Position numbers and translations under genes: made by a program
In this document: positions 26,398 to 36,740 of the stretch, piece by piece
Numbering within the stretch: position 1 is the stretch's first letter
Layout of the letters: each line of letters opens with the position of its first letter
The notes under the pieces: model-generated
Databases searched by the model: none
Told to the model about the DNA's origin: nothing
What the model saw: the letters and a program-made list of their open reading frames with translations, nothing else
NCBI GenBank assembly: GCA_040954595.2
Contig: CM082591.2
Span: forward strand, 5,270,001-5,334,000
Length of the DNA: 64,000 nt
Direction of reading: 5' to 3'
Origin: Balanoglossus misakiensis
Taxonomy: Eukaryota; Hemichordata

Positions 26398-28680
26398 TTA
26401 TATTTCCGGCAAAGCTATTTCGGAGTAAACCTCCGTGGTGGGATCGCCTTTGGTAGAGCGGCTTCTGTCGTTGGTACCTTCCGGTACACCTCCCGCAGTC
26501 TTGCCGTGGGACTTGGTGACCGCTTTACGGCGGCAGTACCTGATCGCGAACACCGTTCCAACTGACGCCACGGCGGTGAACATACCGAGGAAAAAGCCAA
26601 CCACTGCGTAGTCGTTCACAGGTTGGACCGACGCGAATTTGGCGCAGTTTGTTGCCGCTGCAGTAGGTTTCTTTTCATCTGTAATTATCGGTTGTGTTGT
26701 GATGCTTGAGCTTACTGTTGGGACAGCCACGTCTGTTGATAATTGGCCGATATGCGTGTTTGTATGCACAGTTATACCAGTAGTTGTATCCGTTCCCGAA
26801 GCTATACCAGAAGTATCCATATCTGTATCTGTACCTGCAGTATTTGCGTATGTTTCACTTCCTGCATCTATAAACGTATCTCTTTCTGTATTTCCATCCG
26901 TATCTGTATCTGTACTTGCAGTATTTGCGTATGTTTCACTTCCTGCATCTATAAACGTATCTCTGTCCGTATTTCCATCTGTATCTGTATGTGTATCTGA
27001 ACCTGTAGCTGCAGTTCCATCTTCACCTGTATTTGCATCTCTTGTGATTTCTGTAGTGCCAGCATTAACCATTCTTGGACTTGTGTTGTGATTTGTAGCT
27101 GTTGGTGGTATGATGGCTCCTGACAGTGGCCCTTCTGAAGGCTTTTCTGTTTTGGAAGCAGATTCCTCTTTGACAACCGTTGACATGTCTGCAGGTGTTG
27201 ACGGCATGGTTTCTGTTGTTCCAATTTGAATAGGCTGTCCCGTGGAATTTATGTTAAGCATTCTAATTCCTACGGATGTCCCTTCCGAGTTCGTCGCCAC
27301 GCACGAATACGAACCCAACTCTGACACCTCTACAGATGGGATGAAGAGATTTCCATTATCTTGTTGAACAATCTTTTCCTCAGAGCACGGGTTCTCTGTT
27401 TGACTTCGGATAATCTTTCCTGCAGGACTGACCCAATATCTATCAGGTTCCGGCTCGCCAAATACGTCACAGTCCATAGCTACATTGTTGCCAACTGCAG
27501 TGGTGATTGTTTTGATTGGTGCATTGAATACCGGAAGTGGGTAACATGTAAAATTCTCTAAAGGCATCTGCAACATATCACGTCCTGCAAGGAGACCCGG
27601 TGATTTGCATCTCGTAACTTCATTTTCATAGCCGAAGTTTATCCATCTGTCTTCAGCATTCAACCATGCCATGAAGTCTCGTAAACGACAGTCACAAGAC
27701 CATGGATTGCCATTCAAGAATAGTGATTGTAATTTGCCTTGTTCTTGGACAATATTTCCGGCTAGTGTTGAAAGATTATTATCCCGCAGATGGATGTCTG
27801 TCAACTGATGTAACCCATGAAAAGTCTTTTCTGGCAAAGATGTGAGAGCATTGTTTGATAAACTTAGGATTTCCAACTTAGACAGTCCATGGAAAATGGT
27901 TTCTGGCAGCGAATGTATAGCATTGCCGCTCAAAAGCAACATGGTTAGTTCTCCTACGTCACGAAACATATTTTCATGTAATAGGATGATCTCATTATTG
28001 TACAATAGTAGTCGTTGAAGATTTACCAGGCCGTGGAATAAAATGTCCGGGAGACAAGTGAGCTTATTGTCCTTCAGAATAATTTCTTCCAGGTTTGTTA
28101 GGCCATGGAAGACAGTTCCTGGCAAATACGTGAGTAGATTGTGAGATAAGTCTATTATTGTTAATTTGACCGTTTTCTTAAATATGCTGACGGGGAGCGT
28201 TGTGACTTGATTGCGATCGAGTCGGAATATTGTCAGTTCCTGGCAGTTGTCTAGTATCGTTTCTGGTAATGCACTTATCCTGTTCTGGTTTAAGTTAAGC
28301 GCAGCCAACTGTTGCAGCTCACTGAAAACATTCGCGGGCAAAGACGCCAAACGGTTGAAGCTCAGGTACAGAATGGTCAGACGTGGGAGACCGGTAAATG
28401 CACCCTCTTCTACGTGGTCAATTTCATTGGAATTCAGATACAGCTCAGCCACATGGGGATTGCTGATGAACGAGCCATTTTCAACGCGTCTCAAAAGATT
28501 ACCGCCGAGCTGGAGAATGGTGGTGGCCAATGGTATGTCGGGAGGGACGGCAGTCATATCTCGGTACGCGCAGGAAACCGTGGTCCCGAAGCAATCGCAG
28601 TCGGATGGACACCCGTGTACTGCTTGCAGTAGTGTAATAGAAATACAAACAACCAGAATGATCCTTCGCGAACCCTCCAT
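26398..28680 (-). CDS. LRR-Ig type I membrane receptor, type A
   Basis: 760 codons in one exon; start ATG at 28680. An acceptor (TTGCTTGCAG) ends at 28714, so a non-coding 5' exon is expected. Domains: signal peptide 1-23; LRRNT 24-50 (CPSDCDC ... VSC); about 11 LRRs of 24 residues (53-315); LRRCT 326-379 (NPWSCDCRLRDF ... TCYPLPVF); C2-type Ig 390-478 (DCDVFGEP ... SYSCVATN); Thr/Asp-rich stalk 479-688 with two copies of a 27-residue repeat (DTFIDAGSETYANTA ...); TM 690-713; tail 714-760 ending EVYSEIALPEI, one YxxI motif. The LRRNT-LRR-LRRCT style resembles lamprey VLRs and amphioxus LRR-Ig proteins; recognition of ligands or microbes at the cell surface is the likely role (inference). It is the most divergent of the six paralogues and lies outside the tandem B/C duplication. 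Confidence 0.9.
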   Translation of the reverse strand: MEGSRRIILVVCISITLLQAVHGCPSDCDCFGTTVSCAYRDMTAVPPDIPLATTILQLGGNLLRRVENGSFISNPHVAELYLNSNEIDHVEEGAFTGLPRLTILYLSFNRLASLPANVFSELQQLAALNLNQNRISALPETILDNCQELTIFRLDRNQVTTLPVSIFKKTVKLTIIDLSHNLLTYLPGTVFHGLTNLEEIILKDNKLTCLPDILFHGLVNLQRLLLYNNEIILLHENMFRDVGELTMLLLSGNAIHSLPETIFHGLSKLEILSLSNNALTSLPEKTFHGLHQLTDIHLRDNNLSTLAGNIVQEQGKLQSLFLNGNPWSCDCRLRDFMAWLNAEDRWINFGYENEVTRCKSPGLLAGRDMLQMPLENFTCYPLPVFNAPIKTITTAVGNNVAMDCDVFGEPEPDRYWVSPAGKIIRSQTENPCSEEKIVQQDNGNLFIPSVEVSELGSYSCVATNSEGTSVGIRMLNINSTGQPIQIGTTETMPSTPADMSTVVKEESASKTEKPSEGPLSGAIIPPTATNHNTSPRMVNAGTTEITRDANTGEDGTAATGSDTHTDTDGNTDRDTFIDAGSETYANTASTDTDTDGNTERDTFIDAGSETYANTAGTDTDMDTSGIASGTDTTTGITVHTNTHIGQLSTDVAVPTVSSSITTQPIITDEKKPTAAATNCAKFASVQPVNDYAVVGFFLGMFTAVASVGTVFAIRYCRRKAVTKSHGKTAGGVPEGTNDRSRSTKGDPTTEVYSEIALPEI
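26835..26998. repeat. 81-bp coding tandem repeat in the type A stalk
   Basis: Two in-frame copies offset by 81 bp (tatttgcgta at 26841 and 26922) encode a 27-residue Asp/Thr-rich block. Length change here would vary stalk length without a frameshift. Confidence 0.9.
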
Positions 28681-29383
28681 GATGCACTTGTCCACGGAGG
28701 TTGACGTCGTCCCCTGCAAGCAACATGGACCGGGATATGCTTGTTCAAAATGTTAAGCTCGTAATTATAGATACACACTCATCATTTAGAAGAAAGGAAC
28801 AGATCAACGTGACACACTGAGAAATGTTGCCACACACACACACACCACTGTTAAAGCCCCATGTATCCTGGTTAAAATGGATTTGAAATGAGCTAACATG
28901 TTTTTTGCAGGTCACGCTAAGAAGGGCAGCTACTAAGTGGTTGCTTTTCAATTGAACAAGGTAGAGGAAAGAAAGAAAATGACCAGAGAAAATAGCTTAA
29001 GATGAATGGACGTATGCCAGTGTAGGCGCAATGGCTGAGAGAGCAAAAATGACGTCAATGAAAGTGACGGGATTGGTGCATTAACCAATGTTTAATAGTC
29101 TGCCCGCAGGTGCTGTAAGAAAATCAGTATAAGCCTTGATTCGTTGCTTGGCCCTGTACGCAGACTTGGGATGTTTTTGTTCGGTGCGAACAATTGTATT
29201 GAAATCTCAAAACGACCGGTGTGTTATAGAAGGGTGGGAGAAAGGAATGTACTATTCTACTATACTAACCGGGAGATGGTGAAATGCGGAAAGGGTCATG
29301 CCATGGCGAGTACTTCGGGCGTGGTAATTGTACCATGACAGACACAGGTCTCAGGTCGTGTCTGGGTCATGATGTATCAATGG

Positions 29384-29511
<128 letters not shown>

Positions 29512-29924
29512 CATGTTGCTCTCCGACCATCAGAAATGTCCGAAACCGTGAAAAAGCGAAGCGTACATGCGACCAGAACGTTTATTACATGGTGCGATTT
29601 TGTTAGAATGTGCATTGAACGAAATCACTGAAAATGTTTAATAATTCCATACTTCAAATGGTTAATTGGAACACTATAATACGAAAAGAATAAAACAATG
29701 GTTTTCCTTTTCAAAATTAGGGATGAAATGACCATGCACATCTCTCATGCTAACTAAAACAGGTCTCGTGTTGATTATTATTCATGGTCAGAAATTGACC
29801 AGGTTCTGGAAACAAATACAGAGGTTTGAAGGATCTTCTGGCAGAGACTAAGGCATATTCGGACGCGGTTGATAAAGATTCGTAAAATCAATTACCTGAG
29901 TGATGCGATCAGGAACAGACAGAA

Positions 29925-30250
29925 GCTGACACAGTCGTCCAAAGTTCTTCTTGGTGTTGTGTGGATTGCTGAACAGATATGAAGACAGGACTCCTCTCCC
30001 TCTCTTGAAAGGTGTGTCGACTATCTGACGAAATCACTTCAGTAGCCAGGTTATATACGCTTCTGGAGCCAAACGTGACAATGAATTGGCGGAAGCTGAG
30101 ACAGCAGGCAAAAGTGCTTCTTGCTGTTGCGCGGGTTGCTGAGCAGATGTTGAATTCAGAACCCCCCTCCCTCCCCCGCTCTCTCTCTCTTGAAGGGAGT
30201 CTTGACTGTCCGACGAAAACACTTAATACATGGGCTTCTTGAGTCAAGTA
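29925..30250. repeat. Degenerate direct duplication, unit about 160 bp
   Basis: The stretch from agaagctgac (29931) recurs from ggaagctgag (30091) with about 75% identity and an expanded C/T-rich middle in the second copy (ccctccctcccccgctctct). Non-coding as far as I can see. Confidence 0.75.
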
Positions 30251-31956
30251 ATAAACGGGAGAATAAACGCTTTATGAGTTGTCTTTGAAGTGCACGTTCG
30301 AGGACGGCTTATCGACAATGGCATTGATTACTCTCTTTCTCTACGTTCGCTTGGCAATAGAAAGATGTCCGTCAATCAATCTCAACGACCATGCACGGAT
30401 TCGCTTGTCAAAAGGGGCGCCTGCCAATCACTTTCCCTAAGCATGGGTTAGCCTTGGGGAAAGATGTCAAAACGCGTCAAACTTCTGAGCACCATCTGCC
30501 GACATCTTGTGATATCTGCATATTGTCACGTGTTCACTCCGTCCCCACACGGTTCTCCACAGCCATTTTTCGTACAATGATTTCCCTGTCGTCAAAATTG
30601 GCAACATAACAGGCGAAAACTTTGCACCATGATTTAGCTGCTCGCGCCCAAGTGAATACTAATCTATCGTTAACGTCTGTGGAAAAGCAGAAAAAATAAT
30701 TTGCATTAACAGTTAGCTGGCCTCAGTGATTCTCTCATCCAAAAGACATAATAACATTCGTTCCCATGCGTTCATAGCCATAAATCATATTATTTTATTA
30801 ACTGATGCAATGACATTACAATTTTTTTTAATGTTAATAATAAATGTATATCATATGCGTTGGTTCATATCCTATACATGTAAGATTTCTAGTTATACAA
30901 ATACATGCAAAATGGTAAATTCAGTAAAATGCAGAGACAGCGTGTTACAAAAGATAGGGCATAACACGCTCAGTCAGTCAAGACATAATATAATGAAATT
31001 AACCATAGTTTCATTTGAATATAGTAGATAAACCGCCCAACCATTAACAATGTGTAATTAAATTTTTTCGAATTTTCCACAAATCATAAAAAGGTTTCTT
31101 TAAAACGATAAGAAGTCATATCTTGAAGAAAACATATTTAAATAAAACATATGGTTTCATAATCCTATAAGCCTCATTAGCTGGAATCAATTGCTCACTA
31201 TACCGATACTATAGTAGCCCACAACGGTCACATAGTCGACAAATGCATTCGAGACTCACAACCCAAAAGTATATGTACATACAATATATTGTGTTATTAA
31301 ACCGAATATTGGACATTATATCGTCCTTTTGAAATTGAGTTAAACAAGACGCCGCAGTTGATAATAAAAAAATCATAATGAAAATAACAGAAACAACTTA
31401 TGTACTTCAAGATACAGGATTTGTAAAAACAACAATTTTTCATTAAATTCATAATTTCTCCCAAGTAACCGAGATTCTTGTAAATTTATGTAAGGATACT
31501 ATTTTTTGCGAAAAATTTAATAAATGATAATTCATACACAGTAATATTTATCTCCTAATTAGTATGTTTTTAAAAAAAAAACCTTTAAATATATTTGAAT
31601 ACAATTGAAAATTTTACAATTTCTTTTCTCTGTTAATAGAGGATGCTATAGTTTTGTAAGTGTGAATGCTATCAGTTTGGCAGATGGCTCGATATTTTAC
31701 ACTGTTTATGCATGCGTACAAATGGCAGAGACCATCTGCATATTCTTACGTCTAGATCCTCTTGTAATTTTAGTAATTGAAATAAGTAGGTTCGCAACTG
31801 CATAAATTATCGCGAGAACCTGTGTAAGAGGAGCTATGTATATTGTATATAGCTGTCTACGATTTGAAATACTTGCAAACAGAAAAGCTATCTTAGCCCA
31901 ATTTTACAAAGTTAACATCGCCAAGCAATGTAAAGACTGCGCACTAAAGTATCATA

Positions 31957-33756
31957 TCAGGTTGCTTTTAAACTTTCATAAGTGTTCGCATCTTGAGTTT
32001 CTGGAGATAGAGACGCGTACACAGCTTCCGTCCCATCGGCCACTGCAGCGTTTACATTTACATGTCCGGATTGGGCTTGATCATAGCCAGTCGTCGCTTG
32101 TGAAACGGAGGGGTCAGATTGCAGGTCTCCTAAATCTATGTCGGGCCCATTCCCTGAGGCTTGTTTAGCAGCATCCTGATTATCATGTGGTTTTCTTCCC
32201 CGCTTATGGCGACAGTGTCTTATTCCAAACAATAATCCAACCAGCAAAGCAGCTGTGAGAATGCCGAGAAAGAATCCGATCACCACCCCTACAAAGCCGG
32301 TAACAGACGGGACATCTGTGTTATCAAATGTAGTATGCGTTGCAACAACGGTTTTCTCAGAGTGTGTTCCTGTTGATGGTACGGTTGTTTCTGTGGATAT
32401 GGTCGTTATTGTTGGGACCACATTATTTCCCTTGACTGTTGAAGATAACGGGACAGTCTGGTCTACGTCACGGATGTTTAGTACCCTTACCCCCAACGAT
32501 GTCCCTTCTGCGTTGGTGGCCACGCAGGAATACGAACCCGAGTCTGCCATTTCAACGGATGAGATCAGGAGGCTCCCGTTGTCAACCTGAACCAACTTTT
32601 CATGCGAACACGCATTCTGCATTTGAGGGTATACAGCCTCCCCACCAGGGGTGAGCCAATATTTAAATGGGTCTGGTACACCTACTACGTCACAATCCAG
32701 AGTTACATCGTCACCCACGTCGGTGATTATCACTTCGAATACTGTCACAGTGCTAAATACCGGAAGTGGACAACACGTCATGTTGTCCGGTGGTATTTGC
32801 AATAACTCACGTCCTGCAAGATGATCTGGTGAATTACACACCGTTGGTAAATATCCCAAATTCAATCGATGACTGTTGTCATCCAGCCACAGTCTGAAAT
32901 CTCGTAAACGGCAGTCACACGACCAAGGATTATCGTTAATGTATAAATAACGTAATTTGTCAAGTCCATGGAAAATGTTGCCCGGTAAAGTTGTGATGTC
33001 GGTACTGTACATATCCAGTCGCTGCAGGTGACCTAAGCCAGCGAATATTTTCGATGGCAAAGTCATAATTGGGTTTCTAAATAAGTAGAGGTAAACCAAA
33101 TTCGTTAACCCATTAAAAACGGTTTCGGGTAGTATAGTTAGTTGATTATCGTACACATACAACGTATTCAAATTTCCCAGGCCCCGAAATAAGTTTTTAG
33201 GCAATGCATTAATTTGATTGCTGTGTAAATAAAGAGTGCGAAGATTTGTCAATCCATCAAATAAATTTTTAGGTACACACGTTAATTTATTACCAGACAA
33301 ATAAATCGTTTCGATGTCTGTCAGTTCATGGAAAATTCTTTCTGGCAAATGGGTGATTTGATTACCATATATGTAAATGGTTCTTAGTTTGGATAGATCC
33401 TTGAAAGTGTTCTCTTGAAGTGTCTCGATACGGTTGGACCACAGTTGAAGATAAGTTAAACTGTTCAGACCAATGAATGCATCTTCGGCTATATAGTAAA
33501 TTCTGTTTCTAAACAGCTCTAGCCGTATCAATTCTGAATAGCCGAGAAATGATCCACTTTCAATTCTAGTTATTTTGTTGTGATTGAGTGCAAGTATAGT
33601 TGTGTTGTATGGTACATCTGAAGGGATTTCCGTCCAGCCTCGGTAATTACAATTGACATCCGTGCCCGAACAAGAGCAGTTTGTTGGACATCCTTGAGTT
33701 TGCCGAAGTAGTGATAAAGCACAGAAAATGAAACCCAGTCCACACAGATATGACAT
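31957..33756 (-). CDS. LRR-Ig type I membrane receptor, type B copy 1
   Basis: 599 codons, single coding exon after an acceptor (CTGCCCACAG, exon begins 33777). Signal peptide 1-22; LRRNT 23-49 (CPTNCSCSGTDVNC); nine 24-residue LRRs (52-266); LRRCT 276-329; Ig 340-428; short Thr-rich stalk; TM 487-512 with no charged residue; tail 513-599. The tail has YASL (Tyr580) and YESL (Tyr593) separated by nine residues, an ITAM-like pair. Two copy-specific changes: TCYPLP of the paralogues is TCCPLP here (Cys329, odd cysteine number), and the Tyr of the YVNA motif of copies 2 and 3 is Asn (VNVNA). The paralogues' stop TAA is AAA here, adding KAT after YESL. Expected to sit in the plasma membrane and signal through its own tail. 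Confidence 0.9.
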   Translation of the reverse strand: MSYLCGLGFIFCALSLLRQTQGCPTNCSCSGTDVNCNYRGWTEIPSDVPYNTTILALNHNKITRIESGSFLGYSELIRLELFRNRIYYIAEDAFIGLNSLTYLQLWSNRIETLQENTFKDLSKLRTIYIYGNQITHLPERIFHELTDIETIYLSGNKLTCVPKNLFDGLTNLRTLYLHSNQINALPKNLFRGLGNLNTLYVYDNQLTILPETVFNGLTNLVYLYLFRNPIMTLPSKIFAGLGHLQRLDMYSTDITTLPGNIFHGLDKLRYLYINDNPWSCDCRLRDFRLWLDDNSHRLNLGYLPTVCNSPDHLAGRELLQIPPDNMTCCPLPVFSTVTVFEVIITDVGDDVTLDCDVVGVPDPFKYWLTPGGEAVYPQMQNACSHEKLVQVDNGSLLISSVEMADSGSYSCVATNAEGTSLGVRVLNIRDVDQTVPLSSTVKGNNVVPTITTISTETTVPSTGTHSEKTVVATHTTFDNTDVPSVTGFVGVVIGFFLGILTAALLVGLLFGIRHCRHKRGRKPHDNQDAAKQASGNGPDIDLGDLQSDPSVSQATTGYDQAQSGHVNVNAAVADGTEAVYASLSPETQDANTYESLKAT

Positions 33757-34898
33757 GTCGATGAGTGATGGAGTACTCTGTGGGCAGAATATAATATATA
33801 TTCAGTTATTTTCACATAATTTCTTTAGTTATGTACCGTTCTTAAGATGTCATGGTGGTATTTATTGCGGGTTGTGTGCATTGAAATTGTTGCTGATACA
33901 CACGCATTCGATCTATGAATGAAATGATCTTGCACAACAACACACTTTGAAAATCAGTCGTTGTCTGCAAGATTTGAATGATTTTAATATTCTGGCAAAT
34001 GTCACGGAATATACAGCGTTTTATGTGGGCTGGTGCAGCTCACTGGTTTTCTTTGGAGATGATGAATAAAGTAGTCTTTTCCGGGTTCAAAGGTCCGTGA
34101 CCGAAGGATGACAATAGGTACAATACCAGGCTGTGTGCCGATATGAGGTGTGCCGATATAACAAGACGTGCTTAGGCTTGGTAAACAATGGCGGATCTCT
34201 TTCACTCTCTTCTCACCCAGACACATTTAAGAAGGAATAGAAGCAGATATGACGTTTGTTTGGGGCTCTGGCACAAATAAGCAATTTGCCAAAGATGCAA
34301 AATAGAACTCAAGACGTATCAAGAAGTGGTTTATACAAGCCGTCGTTGAGACGTGCACAGCGGTTTCGTGCATACAAAACCGAGTGTCGTGTCCAAAGTG
34401 GGTAATAGCACCCGACGGAACAGTCAGATGTTCCAGCTTAAAAACGGGCAAACCTGTTAATTTGATCATTTTGGTATCATGAATGCGACAGCAAATAGTT
34501 TGCCAGACAGATATTTTGTTGTTGACACTGACTCATAGCTCTGGCGTGATTCTAATGTCCACAGATGACCAGTTCCATTTGCCAATTCATGCGTAACCAA
34601 GTTGTTTACAAGGGCGCATTGAAAAGTGGAATTTTGCATTCCCCTAATTTTGTTTATACTCGTAGGCTATATGAATAAAAGCCAAAATTCATTTAATATT
34701 CGCGCTTCATCTTGTTGTCACATACAATCTCAACTGAAATCGCTGCATGTGATAAACTTACATAGTGATAGAGTTTATGCTGGTATGGTTGGAAAACAGA
34801 TCTGATAATGCTCAACGACAACAAAAATACTTACGTTGACGATTTGTATAATGAATGACAAAATTTTAACTGTGTGGGTAAATGTGGGTAAGACTTAC

Positions 34899-34970
34899 CC
34901 TACAATGTTTCAATGTGCTTAGACACAATCCAGCTTATGCCAGTGTTCTTAGATAGACTCGTGACTGTCC
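34899..34970 (-). promoter_or_regulatory. Putative non-coding first exon and promoter of type B copy 1
   Basis: On the minus strand a TATA-like TTTATAGA (34998-35005) lies about 100 bp upstream of a very strong donor GTAGG/GTAAGTCTTACC (exon end 34899). Both are kept at type B copies 2 and 3, at the same distance from the coding-exon acceptor (about 1.1 kb). The start at 34970 is only an estimate from the TATA position. Confidence 0.45.
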
Positions 34971-35139
34971 CTGTGCGGTGCTGTCGGCAAGTTTTTTTCT
35001 ATAAAGGGTGGGGCAACAAGCATTAGGTAAATGGGAGCAATTATTCACTTTCATGACCCCATGTCATGACGTTTACATCCTGGTATTTCGCGGGGATGAA
35101 TTTACCATGATTTGAAAGTGAACTTTTGAAACAAGTAAA

Positions 35140-35535
35140 CCACACTCAGATTACTAACGTTTTGTTCTAGCAATGACACGGTTACCTTTCGCCTCAGTAG
35201 GGAATCCAAGCCCAGTTCATAGCTGCGCTGTTTGCAGTGTGTAATTAGCTTTGTATTTCCACATTTGCAATCAACACCATCTCTTTAGTTAAATTATTCG
35301 GAATCGGGATAATATCCATGCTCATTTTTCATCATAGGGCCAAATAAAAAAAAAATTGCTGTTCCGATTACCCGACCTACCCTAATTTAACCCGCCCACC
35401 CTACACTTTTAGAGCTTCGTAAACCTGGAAGTAAAAATATCGATGTCAATTTTTTGAAAATTGCGCGAATCGAGTACTATGACGAAATCGCGCGCATCAC
35501 GCAAGAACCCATGCTTTGCAAATGAGATGGAATGT
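35140..35535. other. Spacer unique to the unit 1/unit 2 junction
   Basis: About 400 bp with no counterpart at the unit 2/unit 3 junction. Includes aaaaaaaaa followed by attgctgttccgattacccg, resembling the body of a short interspersed repeat; no TSD defined. No ORF. Confidence 0.5.
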
Positions 35536-36740
35536 ATTCACATAGTGTGTTCATAGCCTTAAGACATATCATTTATTAACTGATTAAATTAAATTACAAA
35601 ATAATTGTTTGTATGTTAATAATTAATGTATATCATATGCGTTGGTTCATATCCTATACATGTAAGATTTATAGTTATACAAATACATGCAAAATGGTAA
35701 ATTCAGTAAAATGCAGAGACAGCGTGTTACAAAAGATAGGGCATAACACGCTCAGTCAGTCAAGACATAATATAATGAAATTAACCATAGTTTCATTTGA
35801 ATATAGTAGATAAACCGCCCAACCATTAACACTGTTTAAATTTCTTCGAATTTTCCACAATTCATAAAAAGGTTTCTTTAAAATGATAAGAAGTCATATC
35901 TTGAGGAAAACATAGTTACATAAAAAAGGTGGTTTTTATAATCATATAAGCCTCATTAGCTGGAATCAATTGCTCCCTATACCGATAGTATAGTAGCCCA
36001 CAACGGTCACATAGTCGACAAATGCATTCGAGACTCACAACCCAGAAGTATATGTACACACAATATATTGTGTTATTAAACCGAATATTAGACATTATAT
36101 CGTTTTTTTTAAATTGAGTTAAACAAGACGCCGCAGTTGATTATAAAAAAAATTATAATGAAAATAACAGAAAAAACTTATGTACTTCAAGATACAGGAT
36201 TTGTAAAAACAACAATGTTTCATTAAATTCATAATTTCTCCCAAGTAACCGAGATTCTTGTAAATTTATGTAAGGATACTATTTTTTGCGAAAAATTTAA
36301 TAAATGATAATTCATACACAGTAATATTTATCTCCTAATTAGTATGTTTTTTTTAAAAAAAACTTTAAATATATTTAAATACAATTGAAAATTTTACAAT
36401 TTCTTTTCTCTGTTAATAGAGGATGCTATAGTTTTGTAAGTGTGAATGCTATCAGTTTGGCAGATGGCTCGATATTTTACACTGTTTATGTATGCGTACA
36501 AATGGCAGAGACCATCTGCATATTCTTACGTCTAGATCCTGTAGTAATTTTAGTAATTGAAATAAGTAGGTTCGGAACTGCATAAATTATCGCGTCAAGC
36601 TGTGTAAGAGGAGCTATGTATATTGTATATAGCTGTCAACGATTTGAAATACTTGCAAACAGAAAAGCTATCTTAGCCCAACTTTACAAACATCGCCAAG
36701 CGATGTAAAGACTGCGCACTGAAGTATCATATCAGGTTGC

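Larger units (their letters stand above)
30573..35140. repeat. Segmental duplication unit 1 (type B gene with flanks)
   Basis: Left flank from tacaatgattt (about 30573) matches 44874 onward. The gene, about 1.2 kb of its 3' flank, its intron and its promoter region match the type B genes of units 2 and 3. Similarity to unit 2 ends near 35140 (gtaaaccac). This unit has no type C gene. Confidence 0.85.

Noticed and set aside
26639-27091. 150-codon plus-strand ORF across the type A stalk
   Set aside because: Antisense shadow of the low-complexity Asp/Thr-rich repeat in a clear minus-strand gene.
29909-30247. 112-codon minus-strand Ser/Arg-rich ORF
   Set aside because: It runs across the 160-bp direct duplication; the two repeat copies are read in different frames. 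More likely 5' UTR or intergenic.
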